DNA of 64,000 bases from Pseudomonadota bacterium (GCA_023430625.1 JAEZAA010000175.1:6016-70015), one strand, 5' to 3'; counted from the first letter of the stretch, positions 17,665 to 27,782 are shown. The notes: generated by a model from the letters alone, not told the origin. Program-made: numbers and translations.

Positions 17665-19851
17665 CTATCGCCGCCACTGAATGCGCCAGCAGCGATGGAT
17701 CTTCGGGTTGCGCTCAAAATCCAGGTCCAGCGTCTGGCTGCTGATTTCCGTCACTTCATAACGCGCCGCCACCGCCTCGCTCAACTGAAACCGGCGATAG
17801 TTGTTGGAAAACAACAGCACGCCATCTCGCTCCAGCAACCGCATGCAATGCTCGATCAGAACATCGTGGTCGCGCTGGATATCCAGCACGTTGTCGGTTC
17901 GCTTGGAATTTGAAAACGTAGGCGGGTCCAGAAAAATCAGATCAAAGCGATCCCTACTTTCTTCAAGCCACTGCATGCAGTCTGCCTGAATAAACTGATG
18001 CTGCTGCTCGCTGAAGCCGTTGAGCGTGAGATTGCGCCGAGCCCAGTTAATATAGGTGCCGGACAGGTCGACACTGGTGGTACGGCGGGCACCGCCCTTG
18101 GCGGCATGCACGGTGGCCGCGCCGGTATAGCAGAAGAGGTTCAGAAACCGCAGCCCCTTGGCATTCTGCTGAATCCAGCGCCGCACAGGCCGATGATCCA
18201 GAAACAGGCCCGTGTCCAGGTAATCCCGCAGGTTTACGTAGAACCGGCAGCCTACTTCGCCGACTTCCAGCTCATGGCGACTACTATCCAGCTTCTGATA
18301 TTGCTGGGTGCCTTTTTGCTGCCGGCGCTCCTTGAGCACAATCCGCTCCGCCGGTACGCCCGTCACCTGCGGCAGGCTCAGCACCAGTTCCTGAAGACGC
18401 TGCTCGGCCTTGACCGGGTCGACCGACTTGGGCGGCGCATACTCCTGCACGTGCAGCCAATCCCGATAGCGATCGATGGCCACCGCATATTCCGGCAGGT
18501 CCGCATCGTAAATGCGATAGCATTCGATGTTCGCACGCTGCGCCCATTTATCCAGTTTTTTCATATTCTTGCGCAGGCGATTAGCGAACATCTGCACCGC
18601 CTCGCTCAAGGCAACGGCAGACGATGTTGGCGCCACGCCGCTGGAGGTAGGCTGCAGCTCGCGAAACACCTGCTCGGGCTCTACCCGGAACAACAGTAAT
18701 TTACAGGCAATGGCGCCGTTGAAGAACGCATACTGGTGGTGACTGCGCAGCCCCAGGAACTTGCCAAGCCCGGGATTGCCGGTAAAGACCGCCGCCCGCC
18801 AGCCCTGACAATAGCGCCGCAGCACCTCGCCGATCGCCTGATACAGGGGCTGCACCGTAATCTCATCGCTCAGACGCTCACCATAGGGCGGATTCGTCAC
18901 CAGCAAGCCAGACTGCTCCCAACTGGGTGGCAGACGAAACTCCGCCAGGGCACGCCGCTCCACATGCACGAGACCGACCAACCCGGCTCGCTCAAGATTG
19001 CTTTGGGCCGCCTTGACCGCTTTCAGATCCGCGTCGAAGCCCTGAATAACCGCGCTCAGGCGCTCACACCCCTGCTCCCGACGAAGCCGTGCCTCGTCCA
19101 GCAGCGCCTTCCAGTGATCGAGCTGGTATGACGGCCAGCGCTGAAACCCGAAGACTGGATCCAGCAAACCGGGCGCGCTATCGGTGGCCAGCCAGGCCGC
19201 TTCAATCAGCAGGGTGCCGGAACCACACATGGGATCGACCAGTGGCGCCCCCTGGCGAGCCAGCTCAGGCCAATCAGCACGCAACAGAATGGCCGCCGCC
19301 AGGTTCTCCTTCAGTGGCGCTTCGCCACCGCTGAGCCGGTAACCCCGCTGGTGCAGGCTGCGCCCGCCCAGATCCAGATACAGACTGACCCGGTCCCGCC
19401 GCAGCAGCGCCTGCACCCTCAGATCCGGGAAACTCTTGTCGATATTGGGGCGTTCAAGACCCTGCTCGCGGAATTCATCCACGATCGCATCCTTGATCCG
19501 CAAGGCACCAAAATGGGTGTGCTGGATGCTGTCGGAGCGTCCTCGGAAATCCACCAGCAGCGTGCCGCCGGGACGCAGATAGGCGGGCCAGTACACCTGG
19601 CGAGCCGCCGCATAGAGCTCATCCGCATTGGCGGCAGGATATTGCCCCAGCTCGATCAACAGGCGATTCGCCAGACGGGACCAGAGACACAGGCGATAGC
19701 CGCCAACCAGGTCAATTTGGCCGCGCACACCATTGACGGTCAGTTGCGTCCCCGTTGCGCCGAGCTGTTGCAGCTCCGTTTCCAGTAGTTGCTCCAGCCC
19801 CTTGGGGCAGGTTGCGAGAAAAGTCAGGGGAGACGACACAAGGTCTTGCAT
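17665..19851 (-). CDS. rlmL: Bifunctional 23S rRNA methyltransferase RlmKL (m2G2445 / m7G2069)
   Basis: A fused rRNA methyltransferase of about 728 residues that modifies 23S rRNA during assembly of the large subunit. The N-terminus (TFLATCPKGLEQLLETEL) opens a THUMP domain to about residue 155. The RlmL domain has VDPMCGSGTLLIEAAW and the catalytic VTNPPYGERL. The C-terminal RlmK domain has LNLFCYTGAATVHAAKGGA and FLDPPTFSNS. The start is uncertain. ATG at 19849-19851 places TCPKGLE at the usual distance, but ATGs at 19863 and 19881 are possible and none has a strong ribosome site. Confidence 0.95.
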   Translation of the reverse strand: MQDLVSSPLTFLATCPKGLEQLLETELQQLGATGTQLTVNGVRGQIDLVGGYRLCLWSRLANRLLIELGQYPAANADELYAAARQVYWPAYLRPGGTLLVDFRGRSDSIQHTHFGALRIKDAIVDEFREQGLERPNIDKSFPDLRVQALLRRDRVSLYLDLGGRSLHQRGYRLSGGEAPLKENLAAAILLRADWPELARQGAPLVDPMCGSGTLLIEAAWLATDSAPGLLDPVFGFQRWPSYQLDHWKALLDEARLRREQGCERLSAVIQGFDADLKAVKAAQSNLERAGLVGLVHVERRALAEFRLPPSWEQSGLLVTNPPYGERLSDEITVQPLYQAIGEVLRRYCQGWRAAVFTGNPGLGKFLGLRSHHQYAFFNGAIACKLLLFRVEPEQVFRELQPTSSGVAPTSSAVALSEAVQMFANRLRKNMKKLDKWAQRANIECYRIYDADLPEYAVAIDRYRDWLHVQEYAPPKSVDPVKAEQRLQELVLSLPQVTGVPAERIVLKERRQQKGTQQYQKLDSSRHELEVGEVGCRFYVNLRDYLDTGLFLDHRPVRRWIQQNAKGLRFLNLFCYTGAATVHAAKGGARRTTSVDLSGTYINWARRNLTLNGFSEQQHQFIQADCMQWLEESRDRFDLIFLDPPTFSNSKRTDNVLDIQRDHDVLIEHCMRLLERDGVLLFSNNYRRFQLSEAVAARYEVTEISSQTLDLDFERNPKIHRCWRIQWRR

Positions 19852-20251
19852 AGATTGCTGCATAAACTGAATGGCTGGCATCACTCAAGGTGAAAGAAAG
19901 GAAAGGTTGGCAAATTATCTCTGTTGCCGGGCCAGTCTCAACTGATGCCAAACAACGAGTTAGAAGTCCTAATAGCCATTACCCATAAAAACAGCCATGT
20001 ATATACGAATTAATTCCTATACAAGGCCGACTAGATTCGGTTTACTCGGAGACGTAGCGCTACAAAAAAACGCGTAAGCGTATCTCTAGTTGCGGCAGTA
20101 TGCAACCGCTTTTTTTGGTTGCTGACCCAACGAGGAATGATTAAGTAACCAAATGCTGATGAAAGCAAGGAGTGTTGCCCGCTATACGACCGAAACACAC
20201 GCCGATACATACTTTCCGAAAGCCAAACGAATGCAATGAGGTTGGTTAAGA
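19852..20251. other. AT-rich intergenic region upstream of rmf, with alternative hairpins
   Basis: About 400 bp with no credible gene and lower GC than its surroundings. At 20089-20122 three segments compete: GTTGC (20089-20093) can pair with GCAAC (20102-20106), or GCAACC (20102-20107) with GGTTGC (20117-20122). A run of seven T lies at 20110-20116. This may be a terminator or a leader structure affecting rmf. Confidence 0.4.
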
Positions 20252-20476
20252 ATGAAGAGACAAAAGCGTGATTTAGCTGAAAGAGCCTACAACCGTGGTT
20301 ACCATGCAGGCTTAAGCGGTCGATCCAAAAGTTTATGTCCTACCGAGAACGCGGCTGTGCGCCAAAGCTGGATGAATGGCTGGCGAGCCGGACGCGAGGA
20401 CAACTGGAGCGGATATCAAGGTGTTTCCGCAATTCACCGACTCCCAGACGTCACGCTCACTCAAAGCGCGGTTTGA
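20252..20476 (+). CDS. rmf: Ribosome modulation factor
   Basis: A 74-residue basic protein that converts 70S ribosomes to inactive 100S dimers in stationary phase. MKRQKRDLAERAYNRGYHAG is the conserved start; SLCPTENAAVRQSWMNGWRAGRED follows. The last 18 residues extend beyond the E. coli length of 55 and are not conserved in my recollection. GAGGT lies 9 nt before the ATG. A strong terminator follows. Its neighbours rlmKL and pyrD are the same as in Pseudomonas and E. coli. Expression is usually ppGpp-dependent; the long AT-rich leader fits complex control. Confidence 0.95.
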   Translation: MKRQKRDLAERAYNRGYHAGLSGRSKSLCPTENAAVRQSWMNGWRAGREDNWSGYQGVSAIHRLPDVTLTQSAV

Positions 20477-20528
20477 TTTTTAGCAATTACAAACTTTCCT
20501 TATCCAGGGCTTCTTAGCGCCCTGCCCC

Positions 20529-20557
20529 GGCCCGCATTTAGCGGGCCGTTCTTTTTT
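20529..20557 (+). terminator. Rho-independent terminator of rmf
   Basis: GGCCCGC (20529-20535), loop ATTTA and GCGGGCC (20541-20547), then GTTCTTTTTT. Confidence 0.9.
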
Positions 20558-20596
20558 AGCCCTTCTTATTTTTTAGCAATTTGGAAAGGCCGGCTA

Positions 20597-21631
20597 TTAG
20601 GAACCCGCTCTCTGGCGCTGCGCCAACGCGGTGGCCACCTGATGAATCAGCGCCGGCCCGTGGTAAATCAACCCACTGTAGATCTGCACCAGGCTGGCCC
20701 CAGCCTCCATTTTCTCAAGCGCCGAGGCCGCATCCGTAATCCCGCCTACGGCAATGATCGGCACCCGCCCATCCAGCCGCTCCGCCAGACAACGAATGAC
20801 ACGCGTGGATATCTCCCGCAATGGCGCCCCGCTCAGACCGCCTTGCTCGTCCGCATGAGGCAATCCCTTCACCCCCTCTCGCGACAGCGTGGTATTCGTG
20901 GCGATCACCCCATCCACTTCGAACTCCAACAGGGTGTCGGCAACCAGCCTCACCTCATGATCGGCCATGTCGGGCGCAATCTTGAATGCCACCGGCACGT
21001 AGCGACCATATTCCCGGGCAAGCTTGGCCTGCTCCTCTTTCACGGTACTGACCAAATCCTTCAGCGCATCGCCGAACTGGAGACTTCGCAGTCCCGGCGT
21101 ATTGGGCGAGGACACATTGGCCGTGATATAGGAGGCATAGGGATAAACCCGACGCATACCGATCAAATAATCATCGGCAGCACGCTCGACTGGTGTGTCG
21201 GCATTCTTGCCGACGTTGATACCAATCACCCCTTCGTACCGGCTCTGGCGGACCCGTTCGATCAGATGATCAACGCCCAGGTTGTTAAAGCCCATCCGGT
21301 TGATGATTGCCTCGCGCTCCGTGATTCGGAACAGGCGGGGGCGAGCATTACCAGGCTGTGGCCGCGGCGTCACCGTCCCCAACTCAAGAAAGCCAAAGCC
21401 TAGCGCAGCCAAACCGTCGATACACTCGCCGTTCTTGTCGAGTCCTGCCGCCAAACCGACCGGATTACGAAATTCCAATCCCATGACTTTGACAGGACTG
21501 ATCACAGGGGATGGCACCAGCAACGGCGTCAGCCGAAGCCGGGCTGCCGTAGCCAACAAATCCAGAGTCAATTCATGCGCATTCTCCGGATCAAGCCGAA
21601 ACAACATGCGACGGACAAATTTGTAAGACAT
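20597..21631 (-). CDS. pyrD: Dihydroorotate dehydrogenase (quinone), class 2
   Basis: A 344-residue membrane-associated flavoenzyme that oxidises dihydroorotate to orotate and passes electrons to quinone, the fourth step of UMP synthesis. The N-terminal amphipathic helices ([20 protein letters not shown]) are those that bind the membrane. [14 protein letters not shown], the FMN-site signature [13 protein letters not shown] and [12 protein letters not shown] (catalytic Ser) are all present. ATNTTLSR and [21 protein letters not shown] complete the FMN phosphate site. AGGAAG is 9 nt upstream of the ATG. pyrC and pyrF lie elsewhere in this window. Confidence 0.97.
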   Translation of the reverse strand: MSYKFVRRMLFRLDPENAHELTLDLLATAARLRLTPLLVPSPVISPVKVMGLEFRNPVGLAAGLDKNGECIDGLAALGFGFLELGTVTPRPQPGNARPRLFRITEREAIINRMGFNNLGVDHLIERVRQSRYEGVIGINVGKNADTPVERAADDYLIGMRRVYPYASYITANVSSPNTPGLRSLQFGDALKDLVSTVKEEQAKLAREYGRYVPVAFKIAPDMADHEVRLVADTLLEFEVDGVIATNTTLSREGVKGLPHADEQGGLSGAPLREISTRVIRCLAERLDGRVPIIAVGGITDAASALEKMEAGASLVQIYSGLIYHGPALIHQVATALAQRQRAGS

Positions 21632-22048
21632 GGACTGTCACTTCCTGGCAATAAAAGTCGGCCATTATAGCCACATCGATCGCCGGCTTACATCACGGCA
21701 CAATCAGCGCGCAGTATCCGGAAACCAGAACACCCCAGCCCCACCCCATTTCGGTGCGGGAGAAGAGTATCCACAAAGAGAGTAAAGAACATTTCATTTA
21801 TCCACGGATTCTGTGGATAACTTTGTTGATAGTCGGCGGGAAAAACAGGGGGAGCCGCGTGGGTAGAGACCCCCTTACAAATTGGTCACTTTTTAATCAG
21901 AACCCAGAAGCGCATTCAAATTCAAATCGTTACAACTTGACACTTTTGTCATTAGCGTCTATGTGCGCGCAGAAACCATCGAATCAAGGAGTTAACGTAC
22001 TGACGCCGACAATATGCCGGCAGGTTCGCTTCAAGGGACGAGCCCGGC
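21632..22048. other. Intergenic region between pyrD and the PilZ gene with DnaA-box-like sites
   Basis: 417 bp with no convincing gene. It holds a cluster of three DnaA-box-like nonamers at 21767-21820, listed separately. The rest is AT-rich with no further recognised element. Confidence 0.5.
21767..21820. promoter_or_regulatory. Cluster of three DnaA-box-like sequences, two forming an inverted pair
   Basis: GTATCCACA (21767-21775) and TTATCCACG (21798-21806) each differ at one position from TTATCCACA. TGTGGATAA (21812-21820) is an exact DnaA box on the minus strand. The last two form an inverted repeat with 8-bp arms. Function unproven. Confidence 0.5.
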
Positions 22049-22321
22049 TCAACGCACAAACCCCAACACCAAGCCATCGTCATCGCCGCGCAGCACCTTC
22101 ATGGGCACGCTGGCGCCTGCCGATCCCAGCAGCCCATTTACTTGGACGCTAACCACCGCACCCTGGCCTGGTGCAGCGGTAAGAGGACCTTGCACATACA
22201 CACACTCATCCGACATATCTCTGGTCGTCATGAGGGTACGCCCCATTGCAGGATGACAGACAAAGACACTGAGGTTCATTTTCATCCGCGGATGTCGGCG
22301 CTTATCTGACGTTGCCATCAT
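22049..22321 (-). CDS. PilZ-domain protein
   Basis: A 90-residue single-domain PilZ protein. After MMATSD comes KRRHPRMKMNLSV, which supplies the R-x3-R motif that grips cyclic-di-GMP. The second motif, usually D/NxSxxG, appears here as TRDMSDECV, where Glu replaces Gly, so c-di-GMP affinity is uncertain. The start (22319-22321) follows GGGAGGG at 5 nt. It stands alone with long intergenic DNA on both sides. It could link cyclic-di-GMP to motility or adhesion; no target is adjacent. Confidence 0.8.
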   Translation of the reverse strand: MMATSDKRRHPRMKMNLSVFVCHPAMGRTLMTTRDMSDECVYVQGPLTAAPGQGAVVSVQVNGLLGSAGASVPMKVLRGDDDGLVLGFVR

Positions 22322-22625
22322 TTCACCCTCCCAATTAGTGTTGTGCAATATTCATCCAAGTACTGCCCTGTCTACCGGTTATTGTTTTAGTCAGGCTCCA
22401 ACCAACAGGACCGAACACATTATCGGTCGCGAGTGGAGCTCCTTCAATTTACTTGAAGTAGTTCTCAATTTCTGTTACGAGACAGTAATCTTCGGCGCAT
22501 TATCAATACCTTAGCGCCGCACACCATAAATGCGTCGCTGCCAACACCGGCATTCCCGCCAACAAAGATCAGGCAAGCCGCGCCACAACAGGCATAAACT
22601 GATCGTTTGCGTACTTAATTGTGCG
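22322..22625. other. Intergenic region between the PilZ gene and rmuC
   Basis: 304 bp. No gene, tRNA or clear terminator is seen. It is the promoter region for the PilZ gene and the 3' flank of rmuC. Confidence 0.5.
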
Positions 22626-24113
22626 CTATTTTGGCGCACTTCCCGTTGAGGAAATGGCAGTCACGCCAAGGGTGGTTTCCTGCACATCATCTAGCGCCTG
22701 GCCAACCAAGTCCTCGTCCAGCTTTTTACTGGTACGAGCACCGAGCACCTTCAAATTCTCGACCCGGCGCACCAGGTTCCCCTTACCCTCAGTCAGCTTG
22801 TTGTAGGCCCTGTCCCAGGCCTGTTGAGCACCGCCCAAGCGCTGCCCAACCTCCTGCAGATCCGCAACAAAGGCGACAAACTTGTCGTACAGATTGCCTG
22901 CTTGGCGCGCAATTTCCTGGGAATTCCGCGACTGATACTCGTAGCGCCAGATATTGTGGATCGTGCGCAACGTCGCCAGCAGTGTCGAGGGGGAAACCAG
23001 AACGATGTTCTGCTCGAACGCCTCGTTGAACAGCTCCGCGTCCGTCTGAATGGCTGCACTGAAGGCACCCTCCACCGGAATGAACAGCAGCACGAAATCC
23101 AGCGAGCTCAGACCCTGCAGATCCTGGTACTGCTTCTTGCCGAGCCCTCGAATATGGTTGCGCACAGACTGCACATGCTGGCGCAGATGCCCTTCACCAG
23201 CCTCCGTGGTCTCCGAGGCGCTATAGGCGGCAAATGCTGTCAGGCTGACCTTGGAGTCGATCACCACATGCTTGTTCTCGGGCAGATGAACCACCACGTC
23301 CGGTTGCAGCCGTTGCCCCTGCTCATCCCGGTGACTGCTCTGCACCTGGTATTCGCGCCCTCGCACTAAGCCGGAGCGCTCCAGCAGCCGCTCTAGGATG
23401 ACCTCCCCCCAGGCGCCCTGCACTTTACTCTGCCCTTTCAGAGCATTGGTCAGGTTCAGGGCATCGACGCTGATGCGCTCATTGAGCGATTGCAGCCGCT
23501 TGATCTCGCTGGCCAGCGAGAAACGTTGCTGGGCTTCCTTGTCGTAGGTTTCTTCGACCTTTTGGCGAAAATCGGACAACTGGGTCTTCAGGGGCTGCAG
23601 AATACTGTCCAGATTGGAACGGTTCTGCTCGGCGAATTTGAGACTGTTCTCATCCAGCACCTTGGTGGCCAGGGACTTGAACTCATGGGACAGCTGCTCA
23701 CGCGCATCCAACAGCAAGCGCAGCTTTTCATCGTGGTGGGCCTGGGACTGGCGAAGCTCCGCGTCGACTTCAGCCAAGCGGGACTGCAAGGCACTGCGCT
23801 CGACTCGCAATGCGGCCGCCTCGGTCTCCAGTTGCTGCAAACCTTCCAGGCGCGCTCGCAGGGCACCGTTTTCACGCAGCAGCGCCTGCTGGGCGGCCAG
23901 GGTTGAATCATGCTCTGCCTGCAGCTCCGCCCAGTCCCCATCCAGCCGCTCGATATCGCGATCACGACTGGACAGTCGCTCCTGGAGCAGGGCCAATTCG
24001 GTCTTTAACCCCTGCAACTGTTGCTGAGAACGGATTCGGGCTACCAGAAATCCCAGCGCCGCAGCAGCCAGGGCGCTACCGGCGAGCCAGGGCCAGATCA
24101 TCGTAAGGGTCAT
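22626..24113 (-). CDS. rmuC: DNA recombination protein RmuC
   Basis: A 495-residue protein with one N-terminal membrane helix (MTLTMIWPWLAGSALAAAAL). A long coiled coil covers residues about 20-190 (LKTELALLQERLSSRDRDIERL). The RmuC nuclease-like core follows (VQGAWGEVILERLLERSGL, then LPENKHVVIDSKVSLTAFAAY). RmuC limits inversion at short inverted repeats. The ATG at 24111-24113 has AGAGGA upstream and puts the membrane helix at the N-terminus; an upstream alternative adds 17 unlikely residues. It is downstream of and co-oriented with uvrB, about 100 bp apart, so a shared DNA-repair transcript is possible. Confidence 0.93.
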   Translation of the reverse strand: MTLTMIWPWLAGSALAAAALGFLVARIRSQQQLQGLKTELALLQERLSSRDRDIERLDGDWAELQAEHDSTLAAQQALLRENGALRARLEGLQQLETEAAALRVERSALQSRLAEVDAELRQSQAHHDEKLRLLLDAREQLSHEFKSLATKVLDENSLKFAEQNRSNLDSILQPLKTQLSDFRQKVEETYDKEAQQRFSLASEIKRLQSLNERISVDALNLTNALKGQSKVQGAWGEVILERLLERSGLVRGREYQVQSSHRDEQGQRLQPDVVVHLPENKHVVIDSKVSLTAFAAYSASETTEAGEGHLRQHVQSVRNHIRGLGKKQYQDLQGLSSLDFVLLFIPVEGAFSAAIQTDAELFNEAFEQNIVLVSPSTLLATLRTIHNIWRYEYQSRNSQEIARQAGNLYDKFVAFVADLQEVGQRLGGAQQAWDRAYNKLTEGKGNLVRRVENLKVLGARTSKKLDEDLVGQALDDVQETTLGVTAISSTGSAPK

Positions 24114-24215
24114 GCTATCCTCTTTATTCTGTGGCGCACCAACCCCCTGCGGGGTGGTGCTCATCCCAGAGAATAGCCTGTTCGCTGCGGTCGCGCAGCC
24201 GTCTTGGAGCGGGGA

Positions 24216-26243
24216 TTAGTTGGCGGGAAGCAGTGCGCGGTCCTTCAAGGCGTTGATCTCGTCCCGCAGCTGGGCGGCCTTTTCGAACTCCAGATTACGC
24301 GCAGCGGCATACATCTCGGCCTCCATCTGCGCCAGGGTCTTCGCCAGCTCCTGAGGCGTACGGGCCGCCATCGCGGTCTTGTAGCCCGGTGACTGTTCCG
24401 CCACCCGAGACGTCTGCCCGCGGGACTTGGTCCGGGCACCAGGCACGGCGCCTTCCATGATGTCCGTGATCTTCTTATTCAATCCTTTCGGCACGATACC
24501 GTGCGCTTCATTATGAGCGACCTGTTTGGCCCGACGGCGCTCGGTTTCATCCATGGCACGTTGCATCGAGCCGGTTATGCGGTCTGCATACAGGATCGCC
24601 TTGCCCCGCACGTTCCGGGCAGCACGCCCGATGGTCTGGATCAGTGAGCGGTCGGAACGCAGGAATCCTTCCTTATCGGCGTCGAGAATGGCGACCAGAG
24701 AAACCTCCGGCATGTCCAACCCTTCCCGCAGCAAGTTGATGCCCACCAGGACATCGAACACGCCGAGCCGCAAATCGCGAATGATCTCCACCCGCTCCAC
24801 CGTATCGATATCCGAATGCAGGTAGCGGACGCGAATCCCCTGCTCCAGCAGGAAATCCGTGAGATCCTCGGCCATGCGTTTGGTCAGGGTCGTCACCAGA
24901 ACCCGGTCTCCTGCCTGCACCCGGTCCCGGGCTTCCGATAACAGGTCGTCCACCTGCGTGGTCGCCGGGCGCACCTCGATCTCGGGATCGATCAGGCCGG
25001 TCGGCCGAACCACCTGCTCCACGACCTGGCTGGCATGCTCCTGCTCATACGGCCCCGGCGTGGCTGACACAAAAATCATTTGGGGCGCGATGCTCTCCCA
25101 TTCGTCAAAGCGCATGGGACGGTTATCCATCGCCGACGGCATCCGGAACCCGTACTGCACCAGCGTTTCTTTCCGGGACCGGTCACCCCGATACATGCCG
25201 CCAAGTTGCGGAATGGTCACGTGGGACTCGTCCACCACCAGCAGTGAATTAGGCGGCAGGTAATCGAACAGGGTTGGCGGCGGCTGCCCGGGACCGCGTC
25301 CAGACAGATAGCGGGAGTAGTTCTCGATGCCATTGCAGTAACCCAGCTCCAGCATCATTTCCAGGTCAAACCGGGTCCGCTCCTCCAGCCGCTGCGCCTC
25401 CAGCAATTTGCCGTTATCCCGAAAATATTGCAGGCGCTCGGCAAGCTCCAGCTTGATACCTTCGATTGCCTCCAGCACTTTTTCCCGGGGCGTCACATAG
25501 TGGGACTTGGGATAGATCGTTACCCGTGGAACCCGGCGCAGGATTTCTCCCGTCAGGGGGTCGAAGAATGCCAGACTCTCGATCTCTTCGTCGAACAGCT
25601 CCACGCGAATCGCATCCTTATCGGATTCCGCCGGAAAGATGTCAATGACATCCCCCTTGGCCCGGTAGGTCGCACGGTGTAACTCCATGTCGTTACGGGT
25701 GTACTGGAGCTCTGCCAGACGTCGCAACAGGGTGCGCTGATCGATCCGGTCGCCGCGATCCAAGTGCAGCATCATCTTCAGGTAGGACTGCGGATCGCCC
25801 AAGCCGTAGATCGACGACACCGTCGCCACGATGATGGCATCCGGCCGCTCCAGCAACGCCTTGGTCGCCGATAGCCGCATCTGCTCGATATGCTCGTTGA
25901 TGGAGGCATCCTTCTCGATGAAGGTGTCCGACGAGGGCACGTAGGCTTCCGGCTGGTAGTAGTCGTAATAGGAAACGAAATACTCCACGGAGTTATTGGG
26001 GAAGAACTCCTTGAACTCGCCGTAGAGCTGAGCCGCCAACGTCTTGTTTGGCGCCAGGATAATGGTTGGCCGCTGGACGCTCGCCACCACGTTGGCAATG
26101 GTGAATGTTTTCCCGGAGCCGGTCACTCCGAGCAGCGTCTGATGCATCAGCCCGTCGTTCAATCCCTGTACTAACTGGCGGATCGCCTCAGGCTGATCTC
26201 CCGACGGCTGAAACGGCGAGGAGACCTTGAATTCATGCGACAT
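24216..26243 (-). CDS. uvrB: Excinuclease ABC subunit B
   Basis: A 675-residue full-length UvrB, the damage-verifying helicase of nucleotide excision repair. Walker A is GVTGSGKT, and the beta-hairpin region follows ([12 protein letters not shown]). The DEAD-like box is VVDESHVT, the motif V/VI region is [18 protein letters not shown] to QTIGRAARN, and the C-terminal UVR domain binds UvrA/UvrC ([16 protein letters not shown]). On the minus strand a TATAAT sits at 26276-26281, about 33 bp before the ATG. Unlike E. coli uvrB, no clear LexA box is seen there. It is divergent from an aminotransferase gene. Confidence 0.98.
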   Translation of the reverse strand: MSHEFKVSSPFQPSGDQPEAIRQLVQGLNDGLMHQTLLGVTGSGKTFTIANVVASVQRPTIILAPNKTLAAQLYGEFKEFFPNNSVEYFVSYYDYYQPEAYVPSSDTFIEKDASINEHIEQMRLSATKALLERPDAIIVATVSSIYGLGDPQSYLKMMLHLDRGDRIDQRTLLRRLAELQYTRNDMELHRATYRAKGDVIDIFPAESDKDAIRVELFDEEIESLAFFDPLTGEILRRVPRVTIYPKSHYVTPREKVLEAIEGIKLELAERLQYFRDNGKLLEAQRLEERTRFDLEMMLELGYCNGIENYSRYLSGRGPGQPPPTLFDYLPPNSLLVVDESHVTIPQLGGMYRGDRSRKETLVQYGFRMPSAMDNRPMRFDEWESIAPQMIFVSATPGPYEQEHASQVVEQVVRPTGLIDPEIEVRPATTQVDDLLSEARDRVQAGDRVLVTTLTKRMAEDLTDFLLEQGIRVRYLHSDIDTVERVEIIRDLRLGVFDVLVGINLLREGLDMPEVSLVAILDADKEGFLRSDRSLIQTIGRAARNVRGKAILYADRITGSMQRAMDETERRRAKQVAHNEAHGIVPKGLNKKITDIMEGAVPGARTKSRGQTSRVAEQSPGYKTAMAARTPQELAKTLAQMEAEMYAAARNLEFEKAAQLRDEINALKDRALLPAN

Positions 26244-26453
26244 GACGATGACCGATCCCGAACGAAGATGATATGATTATACTGTTTTGTCTGCTTGGTT
26301 TTGGAACTGATTCACGTGGCAATCCAGGCCCCTTAGACATCCGCGGAACAGGCTCTTTCCGCACGATGATCTCAGGCGCCATCTGCGAAAACAATCGGTT
26401 CCCGGCGACGCTGCCATGACACATCAATCACCCCATCCTTTGAGGATACTGGC

Positions 26454-27644
26454 TTGGACGTACAACTTTCCCACCGTGTGCAAACCATCAAACCATCCCC
26501 CACGCTGGCAGTCACCAACAGAGCCAGTGAACTGCGGGCTGCTGGTAAGGATATTATTGGCCTGGGTGCCGGCGAACCTGATTTCGACACCCCGGAGCAT
26601 ATCAAGGAAGCCGCTATTGCCGCCATTCGCGGCGGACAAACCAAGTATACCGCGGTGGACGGTACCCCGGGACTGAAGAAAGCCATTATCCAGAAATTCC
26701 AGCGCGACAACGGACTGGAATACCAAGCAAACCAGATCCTGGTGTCCAGCGGCGGCAAGCAAAGCTTCTTCAACCTGTCCCTGGCCATCATCAATCCGGG
26801 CGACGAAGTCGTCATCCCCGCCCCTTACTGGGTCTCCTACCCGGATATGGTCCTGGTGGCGGAAGGCAAGCCTGTCATTATTGAAACCAACCAGGCTCAG
26901 CAGTTCAAAATCACCCCACAACAACTCGAAGCGGCGATTACCCCCAAAACCAAGCTGGTGGTACTCAACAGCCCGTCCAACCCGACCGGTATGGCCTACT
27001 CCCGCACCGAGCTGCGCGCCCTGGCGGACGTCCTGGTGAAGCACCCGCACGTAATGGTCGCCAGCGACGACATGTACGAACACATCCTCTGGACGCCAGA
27101 ACCGTTCTCCAACATTTTGAACGTGGCGCCCGAACTGTACGACCGGACCTTCGTCCTGAATGGTGTCTCCAAGGCCTACTCGATGACGGGCTGGCGCATC
27201 GGCTACGCCGCAGGCCCCGCCAAGATCATTGGCGCCATGAAGAAAATCCAATCCCAAAGCACCTCCAACCCCGCGTCAATTTCCCAGGCCGCTGCCCAGG
27301 CCGCGCTCGACGGGGACCAGAGCTGCATCACCAGCATGATCAAGGAGTTTAAGCGCCGCCACGACTTCCTGGTGAACGCACTCAACGAAATCCCCGGCGT
27401 CGACTGTATCCCCGTGGATGGAACCTTCTATGCGTTCCCCAGCTTCCATCAGGTCATCGACCGCCTGCCAGGCATCAACAACGACCTGGAGCTCGCCGAA
27501 TTCTTCCTGAACGAAGCTGAAGTCGCCCTGGTCCCCGGCTCCTCCTTCGGTGGCGATGGCCATATGCGCCTGAGCTTTGCCACCAGCATGGAGAACCTGG
27601 AAAAAGCCGTCGACAGAATCAAGCGCGCCTTGAGCCGGTCGTAA
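26454..27644 (+). CDS. Pyridoxal-phosphate aspartate aminotransferase (class Ib)
   Basis: A 396-residue class I/II aminotransferase that interconverts aspartate/2-oxoglutarate and oxaloacetate/glutamate. It begins with TTG (residues MDVQLSHRVQTIKPSPTLAV), since GAGGA lies 8 nt upstream and no ATG fits. IIGLGAGEPDFDTPEHIK is the type Ib signature. NSPSNPTG contains the cofactor-contacting Asn, and NGVSKAYSMTGWRIGY contains the PLP Lys. LSFATSMENLEKA holds the substrate-carboxylate region. The family also includes prephenate-accepting enzymes. It is followed by a strong terminator. Confidence 0.93.
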   Translation: MDVQLSHRVQTIKPSPTLAVTNRASELRAAGKDIIGLGAGEPDFDTPEHIKEAAIAAIRGGQTKYTAVDGTPGLKKAIIQKFQRDNGLEYQANQILVSSGGKQSFFNLSLAIINPGDEVVIPAPYWVSYPDMVLVAEGKPVIIETNQAQQFKITPQQLEAAITPKTKLVVLNSPSNPTGMAYSRTELRALADVLVKHPHVMVASDDMYEHILWTPEPFSNILNVAPELYDRTFVLNGVSKAYSMTGWRIGYAAGPAKIIGAMKKIQSQSTSNPASISQAAAQAALDGDQSCITSMIKEFKRRHDFLVNALNEIPGVDCIPVDGTFYAFPSFHQVIDRLPGINNDLELAEFFLNEAEVALVPGSSFGGDGHMRLSFATSMENLEKAVDRIKRALSRS

Positions 27645-27680
27645 GTTCCAGAACTCCAGCCGATACGTAAGACCTAGAAT

Positions 27681-27717
27681 CCCGCGTCACAGGCCGTTTT
27701 GGTGACGCGGGATTTTT
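27681..27717 (+). terminator. Rho-independent terminator of the aminotransferase gene
   Basis: CCCGCGTCAC (27681-27690) pairs with GTGACGCGGG (27702-27711), followed by ATTTTTT. Confidence 0.9.
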
Positions 27718-27732
27718 TAAGGCGCCAAGGGC

Positions 27733-27761
27733 TTGACCGAACCCCTAAAGGCCATTAAGAT
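27733..27761 (+). promoter_or_regulatory. Sigma-70 promoter for the second tRNA-Asn gene
   Basis: TTGACC (27733-27738), a 17-bp spacer and TAAGAT (27756-27761), followed by a GC-rich CGCGCC discriminator typical of stringently controlled stable-RNA promoters. Confidence 0.7.
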
Positions 27762-27782
27762 ACGCGCCACGTTTACCGACAT

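Noticed and set aside
21632..22048. Replication origin suggested by DnaA boxes
   Set aside because: Only three boxes, no AT-rich 13-mer array or origin-linked genes nearby; a titration or regulatory site is more likely.
26262..26300. Possible LexA box in front of uvrB (ACTGTTTTGTCTG region)
   Set aside because: The half-sites do not match CTGT-N8-ACAG spacing; the lexA boxes in this window are much better.
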